Assembly: GCF_031456545.1 (NCBI RefSeq)
Contig: NZ_JAVDUV010000001.1
Coordinates: 868,001-932,000 of the forward strand
Direction of reading: 5' to 3'
Length of the DNA stretch: 64,000 nt
From: Agromyces sp. 3263
Lineage (GTDB): Bacteria; Actinomycetota; Actinomycetes; Actinomycetales; Microbacteriaceae
Below the pieces are notes generated by a model, which saw only the letters and a program-made list of their open reading frames with translations, had not been told where the DNA came from and did no database searches. The first letter of the stretch is position 1; each line of letters starts with the position of its first letter. The translations under genes were made by a program, and so were the position numbers. This document shows, piece after piece, positions 16,307 through 23,755 of the stretch.

Positions 16307-17816
16307 GCTCGTCCGCAGGCTCGCGGTCGGCCTCGCGGTGACGACCGCGCTCGGCGCCGGCGCACTCGCCTGGAGCTCCACGCTGCTCGGCGAGTACTCG
16401 GTGATGGACATGGGGGCGGGGCACCGTGGGGCGGGCGCCCACGGGCACAGCGGCCACGCGGAGCACGCCGCCGGCGGGCCCGGTGCGTCCGCGGCATCCG
16501 GAAGCGGCGGCTCGACCGGCGAGGTCAGCGTCACCTCGCTGACGGCCGACCCCGACCGCCCGGCCGACGTGCGCGTCGAGCTCGTGGCCCGGCAGGAGTC
16601 GATCGACGTGCCGGGCGGCCGCACCGTCGAGGGGTACACCGTCAACGGCACCTCCCCCGGTCCCGAGATCCGAGCGCAGCAGGGCGACCTCGTCGAGGTC
16701 GTGTTCGTGAACGAGTCGGTGGCCGACGGGGCGACGCTGCACTGGCATGGCATCGACGTGCCGAACGCCGCCGACGGGGTCGCCGGCATCACGCAGGACG
16801 CGGTGCCGGTGGGCGGCCGCCACGTCTACCGGTTCGAGGCGTCGGATGCCGGCACGTACTGGTACCACTCGCACCAGGTCTCGCACGAGCAGGTCGTGGG
16901 CGGGCTCCTCGGCGCGGTCGTCATCGAGCCGGCCGAGCCGCCCGCCGTCGCGACCGAGGCCGACGTCACGGCACTCCTGCACGTGTACGGCGGCCAGCAC
17001 ACCCTGAACGGGCGCGTCGAGGACGCACACGTCGCCGCAGCGCCTGGCGACACCGTTCGCGTGCGCGTGATCAACAGCGACCAGGGCACCGCGTCCGTCT
17101 GGTCGGCGGCGCCGTACCGCGTGCTCGCCGTCGACGGCCACGACGTGAACGGCCCCGGCGAAGTGCGCGACCGCCGGCTCCTCATCCCGGCCGGCGGGCG
17201 AGCGGATGTCGCGGTGCGCGCACCCGCGGCGGGCGAGGTCGCGCGCCTGCAGGTGGGCGGCGCCCGCAGCGTCCTCGTCGGCGACCCCGGCGCATCCGCC
17301 CCGGCCGCGCGACAGCCGTCGGAGACGCTCGACCTCCTCGCCTACGGCGCATCCGCTCGCCTGTCGTTCGACCCGACGTCGCCGGACCGCGCCTACGACT
17401 ACGTGATCGCTCGTCGCTTCGGCCTCATCGACGGACGCCCCGGGAACTTCTGGACCATCAACGGGCGCATGTTCCCCGATGTGCCGATGTTCCACGTGCG
17501 CGAGGGCGACGTGGTCGTCATGCACCTGCGGAATGACTCGGGCGACGTGCACCCGATGCACCTGCACGGGCACCACGTCGTCGTGCTCGCCCGCGACGGG
17601 GTCGCGGCATCCGGAAGTCCGTGGATCGTGGACTCGCTCGACGTGCACCCCGGCGAACGGTACGACATCGCGTTCCTCGCCGACAACCCCGGGATCTGGA
17701 GCGACCACTGCCATACGCTCCCGCACGCCGTCGACGGACTCGTCGCGCACGTCATGTACGAGGGCGTGACGACGCCGTTCACGATCAACGGCGAGGCCGG
17801 CAACCGGCCCGAGTGA
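16290..17816 (+). CDS. Multicopper oxidase, exported
   Basis: 508 residues. The N-terminus MPSRRELVRRLAVGLAVTTA has a twin-arginine-like motif, which fits export of a folded copper enzyme. A His/Met-rich stretch follows (about 38-60; HGHSGHAEH). Copper ligands are all present: HWH at 151-153, HSH at 193-195, HPMHLH at 421-426 and HCHTLPH at 473-479, with Leu at the axial position of the type-1 site (484), typical of laccase-like enzymes. It would oxidise phenols or metal ions such as Cu(I) with oxygen outside the membrane. GAGGAGG precedes the start, inside the upstream gene. Confidence 0.9.
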   Translation: MPSRRELVRRLAVGLAVTTALGAGALAWSSTLLGEYSVMDMGAGHRGAGAHGHSGHAEHAAGGPGASAASGSGGSTGEVSVTSLTADPDRPADVRVELVARQESIDVPGGRTVEGYTVNGTSPGPEIRAQQGDLVEVVFVNESVADGATLHWHGIDVPNAADGVAGITQDAVPVGGRHVYRFEASDAGTYWYHSHQVSHEQVVGGLLGAVVIEPAEPPAVATEADVTALLHVYGGQHTLNGRVEDAHVAAAPGDTVRVRVINSDQGTASVWSAAPYRVLAVDGHDVNGPGEVRDRRLLIPAGGRADVAVRAPAAGEVARLQVGGARSVLVGDPGASAPAARQPSETLDLLAYGASARLSFDPTSPDRAYDYVIARRFGLIDGRPGNFWTINGRMFPDVPMFHVREGDVVVMHLRNDSGDVHPMHLHGHHVVVLARDGVAASGSPWIVDSLDVHPGERYDIAFLADNPGIWSDHCHTLPHAVDGLVAHVMYEGVTTPFTINGEAGNRPE

Positions 17817-17821
17817 GCGCG

Positions 17822-18235
17822 TCAGGCGTCGCCGGGACGGGCACCCGAGAGCCGTTCGACCGCCGATTCGATGTCGCCCGCGTCACGCTCGAGGTCCTCG
17901 ACGTAGAGGGTCCCGGCCACGATGAGGCCCTCGCGGACCTCGAACAGGGTGACCCCGCGCACGTCGAACGGCTGCCCGTCGGAGCGGGTGCCCGTCCACG
18001 CCCACTCGCACCATTCCAGGTCGCCGTCCTGCGTCGACCGGACGAGCTCCGCTCGGAAGTCGGGTATGCCCGAGAACATCGCTCGCCAGTTCGCGCGCAC
18101 CTGCTGCCTGCCCACGAAGGTCCGCCCGGGATGCGCAGGTTGCCGGCTGTCGTACTCAGGATGGAACAGGGCGACCATGGCATCGAGGTCGTGGAGATTC
18201 ATCGCGGCGACGAGCCTGCCGATGACGGCGTGCAT
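17822..18235 (-). CDS. SnoaL/NTF2-like protein
   Basis: 137 residues of the NTF2-like cone fold: MHAVIGRLVAAMNLHDLDAM, FHPEYDSRQPAHPGRTFVGR, the WRAMFSGIPDFRAELVRS helix-strand, EWCEWAWTGTRSDGQPF and VRGVTLFEVREGLIVAGTLY. These are pocket proteins, some catalytic (polyketide cyclase, hydrolase), many of unknown role. The start lies 2 bases after the stop of the upstream DDN-like gene (TAG-CC-ATG), so the pair is co-translated. Confidence 0.8.
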   Translation of the reverse strand: MHAVIGRLVAAMNLHDLDAMVALFHPEYDSRQPAHPGRTFVGRQQVRANWRAMFSGIPDFRAELVRSTQDGDLEWCEWAWTGTRSDGQPFDVRGVTLFEVREGLIVAGTLYVEDLERDAGDIESAVERLSGARPGDA

Positions 18236-18237
18236 GG

Positions 18238-18702
18238 CTATGCGCCGTTCTGGCGCGGCGTCAGCCGGATCACGGGGATCTCCCGGTCGGTGATGCGCTC
18301 GTACTTCGCGAAGCCGTCGGCGGCGGCGGTGATCTGCGCCCACGCCGCGGCGCGCTCGGCCCCGTGCAGCTGCTCGGGCACGACGTCGATCCGCTGCCCC
18401 GCGTACTCGATGCGCACCCGGTCGGGATGGGCGCGGATGTTCCCGTACCACGCGGGGTTCTTCGCCGCGCCTGACGCCGACGCGACGATGAACCTCGCGT
18501 CGCCGCCGGCGGGGAACCAGCGCACCGGGTTCATCCGCTCCTCGCCGGTCTTGCTCCCGACCGTGACCAGCACGAGCTTCGTGCCGCTGCGGTCTCCCCT
18601 ACGGCGAATGCGATCGACCATCATCCGGTTGCCCCACTGCTCGATCCGGCTGTGGCCTGGCTGGCGTGCTCCGCGCGTTCCGTTCGGGGTGTCGAAGGCC
18701 AT
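18238..18702 (-). CDS. Nitroreductase/deazaflavin-dependent oxidoreductase (DDN-like)
   Basis: 154 residues from ATG 18702, preceded by GAGGAGG. The family pattern is clear: a basic helix MMVDRIRRRG, GTKLVLVTVGSKTGEERMNPV, WFPAGGDARFIVASASGAAKNPAWYGNIRAHPDRV as the split-barrel core, then AWAQITAAADGFAKYE near the end. DDN-like proteins use F420 or flavin to reduce quinones or nitro compounds in actinobacteria. It is co-transcribed with the SnoaL-like gene. A related but shorter copy lies at 27082-27483. Confidence 0.82.
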   Translation of the reverse strand: MAFDTPNGTRGARQPGHSRIEQWGNRMMVDRIRRRGDRSGTKLVLVTVGSKTGEERMNPVRWFPAGGDARFIVASASGAAKNPAWYGNIRAHPDRVRIEYAGQRIDVVPEQLHGAERAAAWAQITAAADGFAKYERITDREIPVIRLTPRQNGA

Positions 18703-18748
18703 GACGTCGCCTCCTCGGGTGGCGATCCTCCCTCCAGTATCCCGCGGA

Positions 18749-19399
18749 TCAGCGAGGGCGCACCGGCTGGCGCAGCACCGTGCGCAGCTTCTCGGGAGCG
18801 GTGCGGCGTACGTCGCTGAGGTAGACCTCGTGGTGCGGGCCGTTGAAGGTGACGCCGTGCTGCGGCATCCACTCGTCGTGCAGATCTGCGAGCGTCGGCG
18901 CCTCATCGTCGTACGAGCCGACGTGCAGGATCTGGGCCGACGTGCCCTCGTGCAGGTGCAGCAGGCGGAGCCCGTCGAGTGCCGGATTCGCGTCGCCGCC
19001 GCCCTTCGCCGCCTTCGCGCGCGCCGCCTCGACGCCGGCGGCGACCGCCTGGTCGTCGATCCAGTCGGGCTGGGCGATCAGCATGGTCCAGTTCCACGAG
19101 GCCTTGTCGCGCGCGACGAACGCACGGGCGTCCTCGGCCCACCAGAGCCCTTCGAGCGGCGCGACGACGAGGTCGCGGCCGAGCGCGCGCCTGCTCGCGA
19201 ACTTCACCGCGTAGGCGACGCCGAACAACGCCTCGACCGCCCGGCGATAGACCGGGGCGGTGTTGGGATCGCCGTGGCCGTCGACCGCGAGGTAGCGCAT
19301 CGGCGGCACCTCGACCACGGCGAACCCCTTCGCCGAGGGGGCGTACAGCTCGCGATGGGCGCGCTTGACGTCGTACTTCGCCTCGGCCGGTTCGGTCAT
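18749..19399 (-). CDS. GyrI-like small-molecule-binding protein
   Basis: 216 residues. The sequence matches stand-alone GyrI-like proteins related to the AraC effector domain: FAVVEVPPMRYLAVDGHGDP, VYRRAVEALFGVAYAVKF, then LEGLWWAED, SWNWTMLIAQPDWID, RLLHLHEGTSAQILHVGSYD and LADLHDEWMPQHGVTF with HHEVYLSDVRR. Such proteins bind cationic or hydrophobic small molecules, and some hydrolyse esters. It is divergent from the FAD-oxidoreductase gene, with an inverted repeat between the two. The ribosome binding site is weak. Confidence 0.8.
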   Translation of the reverse strand: MTEPAEAKYDVKRAHRELYAPSAKGFAVVEVPPMRYLAVDGHGDPNTAPVYRRAVEALFGVAYAVKFASRRALGRDLVVAPLEGLWWAEDARAFVARDKASWNWTMLIAQPDWIDDQAVAAGVEAARAKAAKGGGDANPALDGLRLLHLHEGTSAQILHVGSYDDEAPTLADLHDEWMPQHGVTFNGPHHEVYLSDVRRTAPEKLRTVLRQPVRPR

Positions 19400-19421
19400 A
19401 CCCGGATCGTACGGGGGCGCC

Positions 19422-19473
19422 CCGACAGTGACGAACGGATGCCGCGGGCGGGTGCTCCCCTTCCGACTGTCGG
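19422..19473. promoter_or_regulatory. Inverted repeat in the GyrI-like/FAD-oxidoreductase divergent promoter
   Basis: CCGACAGT (19422-19429) and ACTGTCGG (19466-19473) are perfect complements 36 bases apart. The right copy is itself part of an 11-bp palindrome CCGACTGTCGG (19463-19473). The arrangement suggests a shared operator for the divergent pair; no regulator gene is adjacent. Confidence 0.45.
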
Positions 19474-19513
19474 TGCCCGGCGATACGTTGGGCGACGGAC
19501 CGAAGGGATGACG

Positions 19514-20881
19514 ATGACCGACTCCACGCACCTCGACCGACTCCGATCCGACCTGGGGGGCACGCTCGTGCTCGAGGGCGATCCCGACTACGACACGGCG
19601 CGACTGGCCTGGAACCTCGCCGTCGACCAGCGCCCGGCAGCGATCGCCACCCCGGCCGAGGTCGCCGACGTGCAGGCGATCGTGCGCGCGGCGCGCGCGG
19701 GCGGCTACGGCGTCACGACCCAGCCCAACGGCCACGGAGCCGACGGCGACCTCTCGGGCGTGGTCCTCATCCGCCCGTCGCGCTTCGACGAGATCACGGT
19801 CGACCTCGAGTCCCCGCTGCTGCGCGTCGGCGCCGGCGTCAACTGGGGCCGCGTGCTCGAGCGCCTCGACGGCACCGGGCTCGTCGCCCTCGCCGGGTCG
19901 AACCCCGAGGTCAACGTCGTGGGGCTCGCGCTGAACGGCGGGCAGTCGATGTTCAGCCGCCGCTACGGCCTCACCGCGCGCTCGATCATCGCCGTCGAGC
20001 TGGTGGATGCCGCCGGAGAGATCCGCCGCGTCACCGACGCCGACGACGCCGACCTGATCTGGGCGCTGCGCGGCGGGGGCGGCCTGTTCGGCGTGGTCAC
20101 CGCCATCGAGCTGTCGCTGTATCCCGGCGAGTCCCTCTTCGGCGGCAGCCTCGCCTTCCCGGCGCGCAACGCCGTCGACGTGCTCGCCGCCGCGTTCGAG
20201 CTGGCACGCGACATGCCCGAGCTCGGACTCGACATCGGCATGGCCCGGTTCCCCGACCTGCCGATGCTGCCGCCGCCACTGCGCGGCCAGACCCTCGCCA
20301 CCGTCGCCCTCGTGCACCTCGGCGACGAGGACACGGGGCGCTCCTACGCCGACCGGCTCATCGCGGTGGCCGAGCCGGTCGCGAACACGCTCACGCCGTT
20401 CACCATCGGTTCCCTCGCCGCCGTGGCCGCCGAGCCCGTCGACCCCATGCCGAGTGCCGATTTCGGCGGCTCGATCGACCGGCTCGACGAGGCGTTCGCG
20501 CGCGAGTTCGTCGACGCGTTCCTCGCCGGCGCCGACCTCGGCCTCATGCGGTGCAGCGTGCGCGCGCTCGGCGGTGCCATCGCGGATGAGCTCGGGGCCG
20601 AGTCCTCGGCGGTGGGCGCGGTGCACGCGGGCGGGTTCCTGAATTCGGGCGTGGTGCTGTTCGACCCGACCCTCGATCCCGGCCCCGCGCTGCAGCCGCT
20701 GCGCGACCTCGTCGAACGGCATCCGGGCGACCGCACGGTGCCGACCTTCCTCGGGCTCGGATCCACGCTCGCCGACGCCTACCCCGCCGACGTCGTCGAC
20801 CGGCTCGCGGCGGTCAAGCAGCGAGTCGATCCCGACGGAATCTTCCGCAGCAACCGGCCACTGACACGCGCGGCGGCGTGA
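19514..20881 (+). CDS. FAD-linked oxidase, PCMH/BBE-like
   Basis: 455 residues from ATG 19514; ATG 19508 is in the same frame, but the AAGGG site sits directly against it and is better spaced for 19514. The FAD-binding part has TPAEVADVQAIVRAARAGGY, QPNGHGADGDLSG (the His corresponds to the flavin-linking His of berberine-bridge-type oxidases), VGAGVNWGRVLERL, GLALNGGQSMFSRRYGLTA and WALRGGGGLFGVVTAIEL. The C-terminal substrate domain ends with DPDGIFRSNRPL, the usual berberine-bridge-type tail. It would oxidise an alcohol or sugar-like substrate with FAD. Its stop overlaps the next gene (GTGA). Confidence 0.85.
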   Translation: MTDSTHLDRLRSDLGGTLVLEGDPDYDTARLAWNLAVDQRPAAIATPAEVADVQAIVRAARAGGYGVTTQPNGHGADGDLSGVVLIRPSRFDEITVDLESPLLRVGAGVNWGRVLERLDGTGLVALAGSNPEVNVVGLALNGGQSMFSRRYGLTARSIIAVELVDAAGEIRRVTDADDADLIWALRGGGGLFGVVTAIELSLYPGESLFGGSLAFPARNAVDVLAAAFELARDMPELGLDIGMARFPDLPMLPPPLRGQTLATVALVHLGDEDTGRSYADRLIAVAEPVANTLTPFTIGSLAAVAAEPVDPMPSADFGGSIDRLDEAFAREFVDAFLAGADLGLMRCSVRALGGAIADELGAESSAVGAVHAGGFLNSGVVLFDPTLDPGPALQPLRDLVERHPGDRTVPTFLGLGSTLADAYPADVVDRLAAVKQRVDPDGIFRSNRPLTRAAA

Positions 20882-21390
20882 GCTCCCCCGGTCCGGCCGC
20901 ACCCGTGGGCGGCGCGTTCACCGAGACGGCACGGCTCGACGCGCCGACCGCGCGGGTGTTCGCCGCGTTCCGGGACGAGCCCATCCGTCGCAGGTGGTTC
21001 CGGCAGCCCGGCGATCGCGCACGTCAGACCTACGCGCTCGACTTCCGGGTGGGCGGCCGCGAGATCGCCACGACGGTCTTCGCCATGCCCGACCGGGAGG
21101 AGCACGTCGAGTACGCGTCGACGTTCATCGACCTCGTGCCCGACGAGCGCATCGTGCTGAGCTACAGCGTGCGCATCGACGACGTGCTGCGGTGGGCGGC
21201 GCTGCGCACCATCGGGCTCTCCGCCGATGGCGCCGGCACGCAGCTCGAGTGGACGGAGCAGTACCGCTTCTTCGCACTCACCGACATCCCGGCTCACGAC
21301 GTCGCTCACCTCGTTGGGAGCACGCGGCTGCAGTTGAACGGGCTGGCCGCCGCGTTGGCCGACGCCGCGCCCGCGGCATCCACGCCCTAG
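20878..21390 (+). CDS. SRPBCC family protein
   Basis: 170 residues from GTG 20878, overlapping the oxidase stop by 4 bases. Helix-grip pattern: FTETARLDAPTARVFAAFRD, IRRRWFRQPGD, YALDFRVGGREIATTVFAM, EHVEYASTFIDLVPDERIVL, LRTIGLSADGAGTQLEWTEQ and a final helix. It belongs with AHSA1-like ligand-binding proteins and may handle the product or substrate of the coupled FAD-oxidase (inference from coupling). Confidence 0.8.
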   Translation: MSSPGPAAPVGGAFTETARLDAPTARVFAAFRDEPIRRRWFRQPGDRARQTYALDFRVGGREIATTVFAMPDREEHVEYASTFIDLVPDERIVLSYSVRIDDVLRWAALRTIGLSADGAGTQLEWTEQYRFFALTDIPAHDVAHLVGSTRLQLNGLAAALADAAPAASTP

Positions 21391-21416
21391 GGGCTCGCGG
21401 CGATCCGCGCGAATGC

Positions 21417-21446
21417 GTCACAGCCGAGTCATCCGCCCGGTCTGAG
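21417..21446 (+). promoter_or_regulatory. SigJ-type promoter element before the alpha/beta hydrolase
   Basis: GTCACA (21417-21422), 16 bases, GGTCTGAG (21439-21446). The same two blocks with the same spacing precede sigJ (22347) and the NmrA-like gene (23677). ECF41 sigma factors are described as using a TGTCACA-like -35 and a CGTC-like -10, so this fits. Confidence 0.75.
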
Positions 21447-21500
21447 CTTGCAACACACCGCCCGTGGGGTCACGGGCGCCAGGTCGAGAAGGGACCCACC

Positions 21501-22238
21501 ATGTCAGGCCAGAATCCCACCGTCGTGCTCGTGCACGGCGCGTTCGCCGAGTCCGCCAGCTGGAACGGCGTCATCGAACGGCTCCACGCCGAGGGCGTCA
21601 CCTCCGTCGCGGCCGCCAATCCGCTGCGCCGCCTTGACGGCGATGCCGCATACGTGCGCGACGTCGTTGCCGCCGTCGAGGGGCCGGTCGTGCTCGTCGG
21701 CCACTCGTACGGCGGGCTCGTGATCAGCGAGGCCTCCGCGGACAACGACCAGGTCGCGGCACTCGTGTACGTGTCGGCATTCACGCCCGAGACCGGCGAC
21801 AGTGCGTTCTCGCTCTCGGCGAGCGCGCCGGGCTCGACCCTCGGCGATGCGCTCGACGCACACCCGATCGCGACCGGCGGCATCGAGTTCGTCATCCGGC
21901 GCGACCGATTCCACGAGCAGTTCGCCGCCGACGTCCCGGCGCAGGTCGCCGGCCTGATGGGCGCGACGCAGCGGCCCGTCACCGAGGCCGCGCTGAAGGA
22001 CGCCGTGCAGGCGACCGTGCCCGGCTGGAAGGACCGTCCGTCGTGGCACGTGTTCGGCAGCGAGGACCGCAACATCCCGGCCGCCGTGCTCCGCGCCGGA
22101 GCCGAGCGCGCCGGCTCCCGCAGCACGAACGAGCTCGCGGGCGCCTCGCATGCGACGAGCGTCTCGCAGCCCGAGGCCGTCGCCGAGACGATCCTCGAGG
22201 CCGTCCGCGCCGTCGCAGCCGAGCGCGCCGCCGCGTAG
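21501..22238 (+). CDS. Alpha/beta hydrolase
   Basis: 245 residues, a short single-domain hydrolase: VVLVHGAFAESASWNGVIERL (oxyanion region), nucleophile S69 in VGHSYGG, VYVSAFTPETGDS, and a C-terminal HVFGSEDRNIP (acid) with GASHATSVSQPEAV (His). This set is typical of the EstA/salicylate-esterase-like plant and bacterial group. GAAGGG precedes the ATG. A SigJ-type promoter starts 84 bases upstream, placing it in the same regulon as the neighbouring ECF41 gene. Confidence 0.88.
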   Translation: MSGQNPTVVLVHGAFAESASWNGVIERLHAEGVTSVAAANPLRRLDGDAAYVRDVVAAVEGPVVLVGHSYGGLVISEASADNDQVAALVYVSAFTPETGDSAFSLSASAPGSTLGDALDAHPIATGGIEFVIRRDRFHEQFAADVPAQVAGLMGATQRPVTEAALKDAVQATVPGWKDRPSWHVFGSEDRNIPAAVLRAGAERAGSRSTNELAGASHATSVSQPEAVAETILEAVRAVAAERAAA

Positions 22239-22277
22239 TCCGCCGCCGAGCCCGTCCGCGGCGGTGCAGGCCGGTTC

Positions 22278-22311
22278 GGGCGCGCGGGATCCCGCATCGG
22301 GTCTCGCGCCC
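22278..22311 (+). terminator. Terminator-like hairpin after the hydrolase
   Basis: GGGCGCG (22278-22284) pairs with CGCGCCC (22305-22311), and inside it CGGGATCCCG adds secondary pairing. It lies 40 bases after the hydrolase stop and before the sigJ promoter. No T-run. Confidence 0.45.
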
Positions 22312-22346
22312 CCGCGGCATCCGGTGCAGAATCTTCCCCGGATGCC

Positions 22347-22376
22347 GTCACATCCGCGCGCGCCATCCGGTCTCAG
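22347..22376 (+). promoter_or_regulatory. SigJ-type promoter element before sigJ (autoregulation)
   Basis: GTCACA (22347-22352), 16 bases, GGTCTCAG (22369-22376), 49 bases before the sigJ ATG. Matches the elements at 21417 and 23677 in sequence and spacing. Confidence 0.78.
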
Positions 22377-22424
22377 CTGTCAGGGGGCGGATGCGGCCCC
22401 ATCCGCCGACGGGACAGGACCGAC

Positions 22425-23303
22425 ATGGATGCGAACCTCGACGACGCGCTCGACGTCTTCACCGCGGTGCGACCGCGCCTCTTCGGCATCGCCTACCGCA
22501 TGCTCGGCAGTGCGTCGGAGGCCGAGGACCTCGTGCAGGATGCCTGGCTGCGCTGGCAGGGCACCGACCGATCGGTCGTGCAGGACCCGCCCGCGTTCCT
22601 CGCCACGACGACGACGCGCCTCGCGATCAACGCGCTGCAGTCCGCACGCGCCCGCCGCGAGACCTACATCGGCCCGTGGCTGCCCGAGCCGGTCGACACC
22701 AGCGCCGATCCCACCCTCGGCGCCGAACGTGCCGAGGCGCTCGGCTTCGCCGTGCTGGTGATGCTGGAACGGCTCACGCCCACCGAGCGGGCCGCCTACG
22801 TGCTGCGCGAGGCGTTCGCCTACCCCTACGACCAGATCTGCGAGATCGTGCAGGTCTCCGAACCCGCCGCCCGTCAACTCGTGAGCCGCGCCCGCAAGCA
22901 CCTCGCGGGCGAACGACGGCGCGAGGTCACCCAGGCCGAGCAGCGCCGCCTGCTCGACGCGTTCCTCGCGGCCGCACGCACCGGCGACCTCGAGGAGCTC
23001 GAGCACCTGTTCGCCGAGGACGTCGTGTCCTACTCCGACGGCGGCGGCGTCGTGCGGGCGTCGAAGTTCCCGGTGATCGGGCGCGAGCGGGTCGCGAAGT
23101 TCATCCGTGCGTTCCACACGCACTTCTGGGAGGGCGTCACCACGAGCCCCGTCGAGACGAACGGCCAGCCCTCGGTCCTCCTCTCGAGGGAGGGCGTGAC
23201 GTTCGCGGTGGTCACCGTCGTCGCCGCGGCGAACGGCATCGAACAGGTGCTCTGGATGATGAACCCCGAGAAGCTCGCCGCGGTGAGCCCCCGTGCGTCA
23301 TGA
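22425..23303 (+). CDS. sigJ: ECF41-family RNA polymerase sigma factor (SigJ)
   Basis: 292 residues. Region 2: FGIAYRMLGSASEAEDLVQD (20-39). The linker carries WLPEP (85-89), an ECF41 hallmark. Region 4 runs through LTPTERAAYVLREAFAYPYD and SEPAARQLVSRARKHL (117-160). The fused NTF2-like regulatory domain follows (about 172-292) with DGGG at 205-208 and NPEKL at 280-284, the counterpart of the NPDKL motif. ECF41 factors have no separate anti-sigma factor; this tail controls them. The gene has its own matching promoter upstream and the next gene overlaps its end by 11 bases. Confidence 0.92.
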   Translation: MDANLDDALDVFTAVRPRLFGIAYRMLGSASEAEDLVQDAWLRWQGTDRSVVQDPPAFLATTTTRLAINALQSARARRETYIGPWLPEPVDTSADPTLGAERAEALGFAVLVMLERLTPTERAAYVLREAFAYPYDQICEIVQVSEPAARQLVSRARKHLAGERRREVTQAEQRRLLDAFLAAARTGDLEELEHLFAEDVVSYSDGGGVVRASKFPVIGRERVAKFIRAFHTHFWEGVTTSPVETNGQPSVLLSREGVTFAVVTVVAAANGIEQVLWMMNPEKLAAVSPRAS

Positions 23304-23643
23304 CGTCTGCGCCGCCCGCCTCCGCGCCGCCCTGCAGCAGGGCGACGAGCTGGCGCTGGCGAGCGTGCTGAACCCCGAGATCCGCCTCTCCATCGATGCC
23401 GGCGACGAGACGGGGGGTGAGGTACACGGCCGCGCCCGCGTCATCCGCGTGCTGCGGGAACGACTGGCGAACCGGGCGGATGCCGCGATCGACGCCGTGC
23501 ACGTGAACGGCGCCCCCGCGCTTGCATTGCGGCGCACCGACGGGCAGGTGCTCGGTGTGCTCTCCTTCGACCTCGGCGGCGGCACCATCGAGCGGCTGTG
23601 GCTGACGACGTCCGCCGGCAAGCTCTCGCACTGGAATCGATGA
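23293..23643 (+). CDS. Stand-alone NTF2-like protein resembling the SigJ regulatory tail
   Basis: 116 residues from GTG 23293, overlapping the last 11 bases of sigJ. The fold matches the C-terminal domain of ECF41 factors: LRAALQQGDELALASVLNPE, HGRARVIRVLRERLAN, VHVNGAPALALRRTDGQVLG, VLSFDLGGGTIERLWLTTSA and a final GKLSHW that echoes the KL motif of SigJ-type tails. It could modulate SigJ in trans or bind the same ligand; this is inference from position and resemblance. The start could be a later codon, but the overlap supports coupling. Confidence 0.65.
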   Translation: MRHDVCAARLRAALQQGDELALASVLNPEIRLSIDAGDETGGEVHGRARVIRVLRERLANRADAAIDAVHVNGAPALALRRTDGQVLGVLSFDLGGGTIERLWLTTSAGKLSHWNR

Positions 23644-23676
23644 ACGCGGCGGCTCGATGCGTCTTCGGCTCATTCC

Positions 23677-23706
23677 GTCACAGATCGGTCGGCGACCCGG
23701 TCAGAG
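23677..23706 (+). promoter_or_regulatory. SigJ-type promoter element before the NmrA-like gene
   Basis: GTCACA (23677-23682), 16 bases, GGTCAGAG (23699-23706), 50 bases before the ATG at 23756. Third copy of the motif within 2.3 kb. Confidence 0.78.
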
Positions 23707-23755
23707 CTTGATGACGGCAGCGGAGACACCGCGGCCCTGACGGAAGGCACCAGTC

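Noticed and set aside
13777..16341. An 854-codon plus-strand frame across the histidine kinase
   Set aside because: No domains, and it conflicts with the kinase, whose H, N and G boxes are intact on the minus strand.
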